In this document: one piece after another, positions 17,315-25,923 of the stretch | Numbering within the stretch: position 1 is the first letter of the stretch | Layout of the letters: each line of letters begins with the position of its first letter | Made by a program: the position numbers and the translations under genes | Origin: BOG-908 sp965198915 | GTDB lineage: Bacteria > Pseudomonadota > Alphaproteobacteria > Acetobacterales > Acetobacteraceae | Assembly (NCBI GenBank): GCA_965198915.1 | Contig: CBDAQC010000006.1 | Coordinates: 310,001 to 374,000 of the forward strand | Length of the DNA: 64,000 nucleotides | Direction of reading: 5' to 3' | The notes under the pieces: model-generated | The model's input: the letters and a program-made list of their open reading frames with translations, nothing else | Databases searched by the model: none | What the model was told of the DNA's origin: nothing

Positions 17315-17863
17315 TCACGCCACGGGTTCCAGGCGCCAGGGCTCGGCCGGCACACAGCGTAGCGGTACGCCGTTCTCCGTGCGCACCAGGGCGGACAACC
17401 CCATCGCCGCCCGGACCGCACGGAACATTGCGCCATGCGCCACGATCAGCACCAGCCGCTCGCCGGCCAGCGCCCGGTTCACCGCGGGTATCACGCGCGC
17501 CTGCAATGCGGCAAAGCTCTCCCCGCCCTCCGGCGTGTAGCCGCCGGCCACCCAGTCGTCATACCAGGTGGCGATCGGCCGGCCCTCCTGGTCGCCGAAG
17601 CTCGCTTCCTGCAGGTCCGTCTGCGTGGCCACCGGCACGCCAAGCGCCGCCCCCACGATCGCCGCCGTCCGCTGCGCCCGGCCGAGCGGGGAGGCCACGA
17701 TGGCGCGTATGCCGCGATGGGCCAGCAGCCCCGCCGCCGCATGCGCCTGCGCCACCCCGCGCGCGTTCAGCGGCACCTCCGTGCGGCCCTGGCTCAGCCC
17801 CTGCGTGTTCCAGTCCGTCTCGCCGTGGCGGAGGAAGATGAATTCGGTTGCGGTTATGGTCAC
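17315..17863 (-). CDS. Histidine phosphatase family protein (phosphoglycerate mutase-like)
   Basis: 182 residues. LRHGETDWN at about 11-19 carries the phosphorylated His; the second catalytic His is in IVAHGAMFRAV, and the acidic residue is in the GDQEG segment. The length suggests a small phosphatase (CobC/GpmB type). Substrate unknown. GTG start at 17863 with a GGGGG stretch upstream. Confidence 0.85.
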   Translation of the reverse strand: MTITATEFIFLRHGETDWNTQGLSQGRTEVPLNARGVAQAHAAAGLLAHRGIRAIVASPLGRAQRTAAIVGAALGVPVATQTDLQEASFGDQEGRPIATWYDDWVAGGYTPEGGESFAALQARVIPAVNRALAGERLVLIVAHGAMFRAVRAAMGLSALVRTENGVPLRCVPAEPWRLEPVA

Positions 17864-17880
17864 GCGGTTGGCCCCCTGGA

Positions 17881-18041
17881 GAAAGCAAGGCCTTCTTTCT
17901 TGAAAAAAAGAAGCAAAAAACTTTTGTCTCCCCGACGCTGAAACGCAGCGTGCATTTCATGAAAAACGCGGCTGCTGCAGATGCGGAGGATCAAAAGTTT
18001 TTTGCTTCTTTTTTCAAAAAAGAAGGCCTTGCTTCCTTCCC
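17881..18041. repeat. Family A repeat, paired arms
   Basis: Forward arm 17884-17927 and inverted arm 17991-18034, between the phosphatase and prs genes (both minus strand). The loop contains CCCCGACGCTG and GGCTGCTGCAGATGCGGAG, also found in the loop at 30458-30602. Confidence 0.9.
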
Positions 18042-18974
18042 TCAATCAAACAACGAACTGACAGAACTCTCGTCAGAAATCCGATGTATCGCCGAGGCCA
18101 GCAGCGGCGCGATCGTTGCCTCGCGCAAATTGGGCGATTGCCGCACCGCGTCGGTTGCCACGATGCTGTCGGTGATCGTCATCATCTCTATCGGGCTGGC
18201 CGCGATGCGCGCCACGGCACCGCCGGACAGCACGCCGTGCGTCACGTACACGCTGACGGATTGCGCGCCGTCGCGGATCAGCGCGTCGGCGGCGTTGCAC
18301 AGCGTGCCGCCGGAATCGCAGATGTCGTCGACGAGTATGCAGTCGCGCCCGTCCACGTCGCCGATCACGTTCATCACTTCGGACACGCCGGCGCGTTCGC
18401 GTCGCTTGTCGATGATCGCGAGGTCTATGTTCAGCCGTGTCGCCAGCGCGCGGGCGCGCACCACGCCGCCCACGTCGGGCGAGACGATCATGATGTCACG
18501 CCCTTCGTAGCGCGCGCGTATGTCGGCCATGAACAGCGGGGCCGCGAACAGATTGTCCAGCGGTATGTCGAAGAAGCCCTGTATCTGGCCGGCGTGCAGG
18601 TCGAGCGTGAGGACGCGGTTGGCACCCGCCTCGGTGATCAGATTGGCCACCAGCTTGGCGCTGATCGGCGTGCGCGGTGCGGATTTCCGGTCCTGCCTGG
18701 CGTAGCCGAAATAGGGGATCACCGCGGTCACGCGGCGCGCGGAGCTGCGGCGCAGCGCGTCCATCATGATCAGCAGTTCCATCAGGTTGTCGTTCGCCGG
18801 ATAACTGGTGCTCTGGATGACGAAGACGTCCTCGCCGCGTACGTTCTCCTGAATTTCCACGAAGATCTCCATGTCCGCGAAGCGGCGGACGGAGGCGCGG
18901 GTGAGCGGGAGGTTGAGGTTGCGTGCGACGGCTTCGGCTAGCGGCCGATTGCTGTTACAGGCTACGATCTTCAT
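18042..18974 (-). CDS. prs: Ribose-phosphate pyrophosphokinase
   Basis: 310 residues, standard for PRPP synthetase. Seen: flexible-loop YFGYARQDRK, LDLHAGQIQGFFDIP, the PRPP-binding VDDICDSGGT and SPDVGG. It makes PRPP for nucleotide, histidine and NAD synthesis. ATG start. Divergent from pqqB. Confidence 0.95.
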   Translation of the reverse strand: MKIVACNSNRPLAEAVARNLNLPLTRASVRRFADMEIFVEIQENVRGEDVFVIQSTSYPANDNLMELLIMMDALRRSSARRVTAVIPYFGYARQDRKSAPRTPISAKLVANLITEAGANRVLTLDLHAGQIQGFFDIPLDNLFAAPLFMADIRARYEGRDIMIVSPDVGGVVRARALATRLNIDLAIIDKRRERAGVSEVMNVIGDVDGRDCILVDDICDSGGTLCNAADALIRDGAQSVSVYVTHGVLSGGAVARIAASPIEMMTITDSIVATDAVRQSPNLREATIAPLLASAIHRISDESSVSSLFD

Positions 18975-19037
18975 CAGTGAATCCCCGGGGGCGCGCGGGC
19001 GGGGTTTTAGCCGCGTGTCACACGAATGTCACCACAG

Positions 19038-19083
19038 GAAGGAAGGCCTTCTTTTTTGAAAAGACGCAGCAAAAAGCGTTCGA
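19038..19083 (+). repeat. Family A repeat, partial forward arm
   Basis: AAGGCCTTCTTTTTTGAAAA then a worn tail (GCAGCAAAAAGCGTT). It lies upstream of pqqB, between divergent genes, which is unusual for the family. Confidence 0.7.
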
Positions 19084-19105
19084 CCGGCTGCCGCGGAGCG
19101 GCCGC

Positions 19106-19996
19106 GTGAAGTGCCTGGTTCTGGGGGCGGGTGCGGGCGGCGGGTTTCCGCAGTGGAATTGTGCCTGCCAGCTATGTGCGCTGGCGCGGGCGGGGGATCC
19201 CAGGGCGCGGCCCTGCACACAGGTGGCCGTGGCGGTCACCGCGGACGAGGAGCGCTGGGTGATGGTGGGCGCCTCGCCCGATCTGCGCCAGCAGATATTG
19301 TCCAATCCGGCCATGGCGCCGCGCGGGCCGCGCCACTCGCCGGTGGCGGGCGTGGTCCTGGTCAGCGCGGATGTGGACGGCATGGCCGGCCTGCTGGTGC
19401 TGCGCGAACAGCAGCGCCTGCGCGTGTGGGCGCCGGCGCCGATCCTGCGCGTGATGGCGGAAAACCCGATCTTCGCCTCGCTGGACCCGTCTCTGGTGGA
19501 ACGCGTGGCGGTGGTGCCGGGCGAGCCCGTCGACACCGGGTTCGGCCTGCGCCTGACGCTGCTGGAGATGCCCGGCAAGGTGCCGTTGTATCAGGAGGAC
19601 CGCAGCGCGGCGGTGGCCGAGGTCGCCAGCACGTATGCGGCAAAGCTGGAGGCGGGCGGGCGCACGGTGGTTCTCGCACCGGCTTGCGCGCAGATCACGC
19701 AAGCCGTGCTGGAGCGGCTGGCCGGTGCCGACCTGCTGTTCTTCGACGGCACCCTGTTCACCGACGGCGAGATGATCGAAGCGGGTCTGGGGCCCAAGAC
19801 CGGCCGGCGTATGGGCCACGTGCCGGTATCAGGACCGGGCGGCTCGCTGGAAGCGCTGTCCGGCTTGGGCGGCCGGCGCATCTATTTCCACATAAACAAC
19901 AGCAACCCGATGCTGCTGGAGGGTTCGGAAGAGCGTGCGGCCGTGGAGGCGGCGGGGTTTTCGGTGGCGTATGACGGGATGGAGGTAATCTGCTAG
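19106..19996 (+). CDS. pqqB: PQQ biosynthesis protein PqqB (atypical, lone gene)
   Basis: 296 residues, metallo-beta-lactamase fold protein of pyrroloquinoline quinone synthesis. GGGFPQWNCACQLC, the ASPDLR segment, DGTLFTDGEM, GRRMGHVPVSGPGG and HINNSNP are all diagnostic. Odd point: the usual Asp-His of the DxDH-like metal site (as in SQIDHTTGLL of pseudomonad PqqB, from memory) reads SADVDGMAGLL, with Gly92 where His is expected. Start GTG 19106 follows GGAG; the longer upstream frame crosses the repeat and is not used. No pqqA, C, D or E lies beside it. Confidence 0.88.
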   Translation: MKCLVLGAGAGGGFPQWNCACQLCALARAGDPRARPCTQVAVAVTADEERWVMVGASPDLRQQILSNPAMAPRGPRHSPVAGVVLVSADVDGMAGLLVLREQQRLRVWAPAPILRVMAENPIFASLDPSLVERVAVVPGEPVDTGFGLRLTLLEMPGKVPLYQEDRSAAVAEVASTYAAKLEAGGRTVVLAPACAQITQAVLERLAGADLLFFDGTLFTDGEMIEAGLGPKTGRRMGHVPVSGPGGSLEALSGLGGRRIYFHINNSNPMLLEGSEERAAVEAAGFSVAYDGMEVIC

Positions 19997-20063
19997 GCAG
20001 CCGGGCGTTTCTGCCGGGCCACCGTTTCCGGCGGTCGACGCCTGACGCCGACCCGGCAGGCCT

Positions 20064-21397
20064 TCATAGGTAGTAACGCCACACTATGGCGTGCACCGAC
20101 ACGGCCAGGCTGAAGGCGGGCAGCAGCAGCACCGGCGCGGTCAGCCAGCCTGCCTGCGCTTCGGCTGGCGCGGCGGACGGCCGGACAAGCAGGCCGAGCA
20201 GGAGTGCAGGCGGCAGGAGATATCTGCCCTGGATGCCCTCGATCACCGGGCTGCCCAGCACGGTCCATGTCAGGTATTGCGCCAGCGCCACGGCGGCCAC
20301 GGCTCCCAGTATTGCGGCCGTGTAGCAGGCCATCGTCCGCCGCGGCACAGGGCGCCGGCTCGGATCGTGGCCAGCAGCGCGCAGCCGAGCACCGCCCAGG
20401 CGGCAAGGTGATACAGGTCCGGCAGACCGATATCGAGCCATCCAAGCTGGCCGATGAAGCTGCGGCGGATGAGGCGGCCTTCGCCGGCCATGAGGGTGTG
20501 CACTGCCACGAGCGGCACGCGCCAGGGGTGGGTGGCGAGTGCCAGCAGTTGCGCCGGCGGCGAGACGATCCCGTCCAGCCGGGTCGGCAGCGGGAAATAG
20601 CGTGCCGCGCGTATGCTCCAGGCCAGAACCGGTGCGGTGATGCCGGCGAGGCCGGCCAGGCGCCAGGGCAGCCGCATCGGGGCGGCGAGCACAAGGGCCG
20701 CGAAGACGACATAGGGCGAGCGCGACATGCCCACGGCCGCCAGAAGCAGGCACGCCAGCAGAAAACACCAGATACGGCGCGTCGTGTCCTGTCGCCGCAG
20801 GCGAAGCAGGAGTGCGCCGGCCAATGCCGTGCACCCGAGCAGCAGGCCATCCTGGCAGATGGCGGCACTGAGCGCCATCGACATCGGCAACAGCAGGATC
20901 GTGTAGAACCACAGGGCGGCGCCGCCCGCCAGCGCGATGGCAAGCGCCGAGATCAGCACGGTGGCCACGCCCATGGCGATCCGCATCAGGACGAGCGCGT
21001 GCGGCAGTTCGATACCGGCCGGCCTCGCGACGTCTGCGACCAAGGCGGCCGGGACGTAGAAAAACGGCGGGTTCACGGCGGTGTTGGGATAGCCGGCCGG
21101 GACCAGTCCGCCCCAATCCAGCGTCCTGTACAGGCTCCGGGTAACGGCGGAACGCGCAGGCGATTGCAGTGGCGCCACCTGGTGCTGCATCTGCACCAGG
21201 CCGGCATCGATCAGGCCGCCGAACTCGCCGTCCGTTAGACGGACGCCGAAGAGCCCGAAATGACTGACCTGGTCGGCCCGGAAGACGTGGGCTGCCTCAT
21301 CGCAATTCTGTAAAGGCGGCATAAGCGGCGCAAGCAGCAGGACCGCCAGCAACCCGAACGCGACGTAGAGGCCGGCGACATGTCTCGCCTCGGGCAC
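20064..21397 (-). pseudogene. DUF2142 multi-pass membrane protein, frameshifted
   Basis: The N-terminal part (21397 down to about 20350) shows the DUF2142 features PLQNCDEAAHVFRADQVS, NPPFFYVPAA and SRSPYVVF, with about eight membrane helices. After ATIRAGALC the frame runs into a short nonsense tail. The next frame then carries the missing C terminus: MACYTAAILGAVAAVAL, IEGIQGRYLLPPALLLG and a final helix ending at 20064. One base gained or lost near 20340-20360 would restore a single protein of about 440 residues. It is either a pseudogene or a sequencing error. GTG start six bases after the methyltransferase stop. Confidence 0.7.
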
Positions 21398-21403
21398 GAG
21401 GCG

Positions 21404-22558
21404 CTACGCGCCGTCGGGCGCAGCAAGGCCCTGCCTTGCGTAACGTAGCGCGCCGGCTTTCGCGCGCGCGGCGAACCGGTGGGTTCTGCGGCCGATCTCG
21501 CGGCCGGGCGACCATTGCGGACGTGCACCGCCCAGCTCTTCCACGTAGCCGGGCCGCATCCAGTAGGGCGCGCGCTGGAACATGCCGCCGGGCATCAGCT
21601 CCGCGACAGTGAAGGACAGGCCTTCATGATTGATCGACAGGAAGGTGTCCGCCCGCGCATGGATGGCGTCGCAATACGCCTGCGCGGTGTCCCGCGCCAT
21701 CTCCGTCATCGAGTCCACGTTCAGCACCAGATCGTATCGCGCGGCCGATCGCAGGAAGGCTGCTGGCGGCAATAGCTTGATCGCCTGGGGCGCATACCTG
21801 TCCTCGCCGTACAGATGCAGTGCATCGGCCCCCAACGTCCGGCCCAGAAAATTCGCCTGCGCCACGAGCGTCATCGGAATGTCGACGATCGTGTAGTCCA
21901 GAATGCCGAACTGGCGCGCGTAATACGCCGTCCGCCCAAGCCCGCCGCCGATCTCCAGAACCCTGGGCGAGCCGCGGCCGCCGACGAGCTGGCTGATACG
22001 CCAGGCCTGATACAGTGCCGCTGGCACGCGGTAGCTCAGCACGCCGCGGCCGGTGGCCAGCCCCGCCTCGTTTGGAAACGGATTGGGAAACCTGACCTCA
22101 AAGCCGAAAAGCCTGTCCAGCTTCGTAAGTATCTCGTCCACGGGCGGCGGCGGCGGTTCGGCCTGGTCGTGGTGCGTGACGCGATACAGGCCGGTCGCGC
22201 GGCCGAGCTGCAGAAGTCCGAGGAACTCCAAGGCAGCGAAATGCGCGGTATCGATGGTGCTCAGGCGTTCGCCGAGGAAACGCCTGTTGAGATCCTCAAA
22301 CCCGTAATGCAGGTTCGTGCCGCCCGGCGCACGCAGCATGTCCGCGATGGCGGCCATATCCGCTTCCATGAGCGCCTCGTGAACCTCGCGGCGCATGTCG
22401 AACAGCTCGCCTTTAAGCCACATCGAGTCCGTATCGCCCAGCGGCGTGGCCACCGCCCGTCCATAGGCGGCGCGTATGCGGGCAACCAGACGGGTTTGGT
22501 CCTGCCGTTGCGGCTCCTTGGACAGTGCGAAGTTCAGGGGCGTCATTTCACATGCCAT
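21404..22558 (-). CDS. Putative sugar O-methyltransferase
   Basis: 384 residues. A Rossmann SAM-binding motif VLEIGGGLGRTAYYARQFG lies in the middle, followed by YTIVDIPMTL and LNVDSMTEM, as in the family of putative sugar O-methyltransferases found in polysaccharide loci. The N-terminal third is helical and of unknown role. It is followed after six bases by the DUF2142 gene, so the two form an operon probably tied to surface glycans. Confidence 0.65.
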   Translation of the reverse strand: MACEMTPLNFALSKEPQRQDQTRLVARIRAAYGRAVATPLGDTDSMWLKGELFDMRREVHEALMEADMAAIADMLRAPGGTNLHYGFEDLNRRFLGERLSTIDTAHFAALEFLGLLQLGRATGLYRVTHHDQAEPPPPPVDEILTKLDRLFGFEVRFPNPFPNEAGLATGRGVLSYRVPAALYQAWRISQLVGGRGSPRVLEIGGGLGRTAYYARQFGILDYTIVDIPMTLVAQANFLGRTLGADALHLYGEDRYAPQAIKLLPPAAFLRSAARYDLVLNVDSMTEMARDTAQAYCDAIHARADTFLSINHEGLSFTVAELMPGGMFQRAPYWMRPGYVEELGGARPQWSPGREIGRRTHRFAARAKAGALRYARQGLAAPDGA

Positions 22559-22605
22559 CTCGCCACGTGGGGGGAATTCTTTTCGCCACCGGCGCCGGTC
22601 GGAGG

Positions 22606-22665
22606 CAGGTGAGCAAGGCCTTCGTTTTGGCGAAAAAGAAGCAAAAGGCTTTCTCCGCGCTGTCG
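22606..22665 (+). repeat. Family A repeat, single forward arm
   Basis: AAGGCCTTCGTTTTGGCG, then AAGAAGCAAAAGGCTTT and CGCTGTCGCGG. It sits between argB and the methyltransferase gene. Confidence 0.8.
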
Positions 22666-22739
22666 CGGTGCGCGGCTGCGCACGGGTTCAGTGCGCGCGG
22701 CCGGTGCTGGTGGATGCCGGTCGGCCTGTATCTATTCTG

Positions 22740-23642
22740 CTACCGGTAGATCAAAGTTCCAGGTCCTGCCTCGGTAAACAGCTCCAGCAGCACCGCGTGC
22801 GGTATGCGGCCGTCCAGGATCACGCATCCCTTGGCCCCCGCCTCCAGCGCCTCGAAGCAGTTCTCCACTTTCGGGATCATCCCGCCATGTATCGTGCCGT
22901 CTGCGATCAGCGCGCGCGCCTCGCTCACGCTCATCTCCGCAATCAGCATGCCCTGCGCGTCCAGCACGCCGGGCACGTCCGTCAGCATCAGCAGCCGCGT
23001 CGCGTGCAGCGCGCCGGCGATCGCACCGGCCGCGTCATCGGCGTTGATGTTGTACGTCAGCCCGTCCGAGCCGTAGCCCACGGGTGCCACCACAGGTATC
23101 AGGCCTGAGCCGGTCAGGGCGTGTATCACGCGCACGTCCACGTGCTCCGGCTCGCCCACGAAACCCAGATCCAGCACGTGCTCGATATGGCTGTCCGGAT
23201 CGACCACGGTGCGGGTCATCCGGCGCGCGCGAATGAGCCCGCCATCCTTGCCTGATATGCCCACCGCCAGCGCGCCGGCGCGGTTGATCAGCTCGGTGAC
23301 ATGTTTGTTCACGGTGCCGGCCAGCACCATCTCCACCACTTCCACCATGGCGGCGTCGGTGACGCGCAGGCCGTCGACGAACTCGCTCTTGATCGCCAGG
23401 CGCTGCAGCATGGCGTTGATCTGCGGTCCCCCGCCATGCACCACCACCGGGTTGACGCCCACCTGCTTCAGCAGCGCCACGTCGCGCCCGAACTCGGTGG
23501 CCAGCTCCGGATCTCCCATCGCGTGGCCGCCATACTTCACCACGATGGTAGCGCCAGCGTAACGGCGCAGGAACGGCAGCGCCTGGGCCAGGATGGCGGC
23601 CTGCTCGGTAGCGCGGCGCAAGGCTTCGGGGGAATGCGGCAT
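22740..23642 (-). CDS. argB: Acetylglutamate kinase
   Basis: 300 residues, usual length. KYGGHAMGD, VVVHGGGPQIN and TDVPGVLD with GGMIPKVENC are the amino-acid kinase motifs. It phosphorylates N-acetylglutamate in arginine synthesis. Start ATG 23642 (PHSPEALRRATEQAAIL) fits the family; the frame is open for 21 more codons upstream. Confidence 0.95.
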   Translation of the reverse strand: MPHSPEALRRATEQAAILAQALPFLRRYAGATIVVKYGGHAMGDPELATEFGRDVALLKQVGVNPVVVHGGGPQINAMLQRLAIKSEFVDGLRVTDAAMVEVVEMVLAGTVNKHVTELINRAGALAVGISGKDGGLIRARRMTRTVVDPDSHIEHVLDLGFVGEPEHVDVRVIHALTGSGLIPVVAPVGYGSDGLTYNINADDAAGAIAGALHATRLLMLTDVPGVLDAQGMLIAEMSVSEARALIADGTIHGGMIPKVENCFEALEAGAKGCVILDGRIPHAVLLELFTEAGPGTLIYR

Positions 23643-23785
23643 GGGCCTGGGGTAACGGCAGGCCCGCCGGGATGGCAAGCGGTTCTTTTGCACCGCACGC
23701 GCCATTAAACGCGAGTCAACAAATAAATCTACAACCCTGGATTTTATTTCTCTTCCGTCATCAACCAGCTAAGTGGTAACGGTTT

Positions 23786-23802
23786 CGTGATGTTTGATCA
23801 CG
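23786..23802 (+). promoter_or_regulatory. Inverted repeat before GH26-like gene
   Basis: CGTGAT-N5-ATCACG ends where the ribosome site (GGGAG) of the gene at 23815 begins. It could be an operator or a hairpin affecting translation. The gap 23643-23814 is otherwise notably AT-rich around 23715-23755. Confidence 0.35.
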
Positions 23803-23814
23803 GGAGCGTGAACA

Positions 23815-25782
23815 ATGGTTTGTTCGGCAGGTTTGCGAGTGGTAGCGGCAACGATGGCCATGGCCGGGGCGGGCCTGTTCGCACCTGGCGTGGCGGGGGC
23901 GCAGACAACCGGCACAGGCAGCTACGTGCCGACAGGCAACTTTCAGCCCACGCCCGTGCCGCCCACCCCCACGCTGCTCGGCGTCTACGCCGATGACAGC
24001 CCCGGCAGCTTCGAAAGCGTGGACGCCTGGCTGGGCAGGCCGGTGGATTACACCTCCATACACACCGGCCAGGCCAGCGAGAGCGACTTCATAAACTCGG
24101 TGGATTACGTGCTGTGGAGCAGCCAGTACGCCGGCACCAATGCCGCGGGCGTGGTCAACTCCCGCCTCGTCAGCGTGCCGCTGATCTGGTCCGGCGCCTC
24201 GCTCGCCGCCGCCGGCGCCGGCGCCTACAATGCCGACTACGCAACGGTCGCGCAGAAAATCCTCAGCGACATCCCGGCCGGGCCGGCGCCTGGCCAGTCC
24301 GTCATCTACATACGCACCGGCTGGGAAGAGAACCTGGCGGGGGAGATGCCGTGGAACTCCACCGGGCAGGAAGCCAACTTCATCGCCGCCTTCCAGCAAT
24401 TCGTCAGCGTGTTCCGCTCCGTCGATACCACCGGCCGGTTCCGCTTCGTCTGGTGCCCCAACGTGGGCGGGGACCCGATCATGAACTCCTATCCCGGCGA
24501 CGCCTACGTGGACGTCATGTCGATGGATTTCTACTACGGCCTCAACTCGCTCACCAACGCGCCCGATCCGGACGCGGCCTTCGGCGAAATGCTGGACCAG
24601 GGACTGAGCTACATCGCCAGCATGGCCAGCGCCCACGGCAAGCCGCTCGCCTTTTCGGAATGGGGCGTGAACCAGGACAATTTCGGCAATTACGTGAAGG
24701 ATTTCTTCGACTGGTGCCGCGCCCAGGGCTGCCTGTACGTCACCTATTGGGACAGCAACGGCAGCTACCCGAGCGAACTCTCCACCGGCGCCTACCCCGA
24801 GACCGCAGCGATGTTCCAGCATCTCTGGAACCCCGCGCAATTTCCGGTGGAGCCGATCGCCGCACCCGTGGGCGTGGCCGCCCTGGCCGGCGACGGCCTG
24901 AACGAGATCACCGCGAGCCCGGTCACCTCGTCGACGCCCGTCACCACCTACTACTTGTATAAAGGCACTGCGTCGGGCGCCGAGAGCACCACGCCGGTGG
25001 CCAGCAGCACCACGCCGGACTTCATCGATCCGCAGAGGAACGGCGCCACGGCCTATTACCGCGTGGGCGCCGGCAACGCGCTCAGCCAGGGCTACCTCTC
25101 GGCAGAGGTCAGCGCCCGGCCGCGCGCCGCCTCCAGACTTCCTTTGCCGGCGCACTACATGGCGGTGACGAGCACAGGCTACGCCGCTTCCGGGACGCCG
25201 TCGCTGGTTGCTCTGTCACAAGCCAATCCCGCGCTGGACAATGCCACCATCGTGGCCCTCGTGGCGCCGCAGCCAGGCCCCAGCCTGATCGCGGGCTTTC
25301 CCAACGGGCTGTCGCTCAGCCTGGACCCGAACGGCTACCTGGTCGGCTACAGCCGTGACTGGTACAGCAACCGCTATACGGCCACCAGCACGCTGCCCGT
25401 GCCGTTCCCGGCAGACGGCCAGACGCCGGAATGGGTGCGCGTGGACATGGATGCCAAGGGCGCCGTCACCATGTTCTACGTGGCGCCGGTGGCCGGCGCC
25501 GCGATGCCGGCGCTGACCAGCACGCTCTGGAGCCAGCTCGGCGCGCCGCAGACCGGACAGAACCACAACGGCATCTACGACGCGGTGGCGGAGCCGTTCT
25601 CGGTGGGCGGCCAGCCGGCCGGGGGAGGCCAGCTCGTCGGCCGCGTCTACGACATGGCGCTATACACGAACGGCGTGCTGACGGCCCACCCGCGCTTCGA
25701 CATGCGGGGCGCTGGCGTGACGGTGATCACGGACGGGCATGGCAAGGTGTGGAACATCCTGGACGGCGCGGTGATCCAATAG
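23815..25782 (+). CDS. Secreted glycoside hydrolase, GH26-like, with C-terminal beta domains
   Basis: 655 residues. Signal peptide about 1-29 (cleavage after GVAGA). Residues 50-340 form a TIM-barrel-like domain with RTGWEEN (171-172 candidate acid/base) and SEWGV (Glu282 candidate nucleophile), matching the GH26 pattern of mannanases and related enzymes. Residues about 345-430 look like a fibronectin type III-like domain; the rest (about 440-655) resembles a concanavalin/laminin-G-like beta sandwich. Likely outside the cytoplasm, cutting a beta-glycan; substrate unknown. ATG 23815 has GGGAG at good spacing. Confidence 0.7.
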   Translation: MVCSAGLRVVAATMAMAGAGLFAPGVAGAQTTGTGSYVPTGNFQPTPVPPTPTLLGVYADDSPGSFESVDAWLGRPVDYTSIHTGQASESDFINSVDYVLWSSQYAGTNAAGVVNSRLVSVPLIWSGASLAAAGAGAYNADYATVAQKILSDIPAGPAPGQSVIYIRTGWEENLAGEMPWNSTGQEANFIAAFQQFVSVFRSVDTTGRFRFVWCPNVGGDPIMNSYPGDAYVDVMSMDFYYGLNSLTNAPDPDAAFGEMLDQGLSYIASMASAHGKPLAFSEWGVNQDNFGNYVKDFFDWCRAQGCLYVTYWDSNGSYPSELSTGAYPETAAMFQHLWNPAQFPVEPIAAPVGVAALAGDGLNEITASPVTSSTPVTTYYLYKGTASGAESTTPVASSTTPDFIDPQRNGATAYYRVGAGNALSQGYLSAEVSARPRAASRLPLPAHYMAVTSTGYAASGTPSLVALSQANPALDNATIVALVAPQPGPSLIAGFPNGLSLSLDPNGYLVGYSRDWYSNRYTATSTLPVPFPADGQTPEWVRVDMDAKGAVTMFYVAPVAGAAMPALTSTLWSQLGAPQTGQNHNGIYDAVAEPFSVGGQPAGGGQLVGRVYDMALYTNGVLTAHPRFDMRGAGVTVITDGHGKVWNILDGAVIQ

Positions 25783-25845
25783 GATCACCAGAGCCTGAGT
25801 GTCCGGAGTCACCAGGCCAGGTTTTTGTAAACAGAAACCAACAAA

Positions 25846-25897
25846 TTGGGATTTGGGGCCAAGGCCCCAGCGGGATTTGGGGCAGAGCCCCAACCTT
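25846..25897 (+). repeat. Family B GC-rich hairpin repeat
   Basis: GGGGCCAAGGCCCC (25855-25868), then TTGGGGCAGAGCCCCAA (25878-25894), lying between the convergent GH26-like and dgcN genes. Either hairpin could terminate transcription, though no U-tract follows. Confidence 0.85.
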
Positions 25898-25923
25898 TCT
25901 GGCAAGCCAGGCCAGCCCACCCC

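Noticed and set aside
18923..19105. N-terminal extension of pqqB
   Set aside because: It crosses prs and a repeat arm; GTG 19106 gives the family start.
23761..25155. 464-codon minus-strand frame opposite the GH26-like gene
   Set aside because: No motif, no plausible start; the plus strand has a signal peptide and catalytic motifs.
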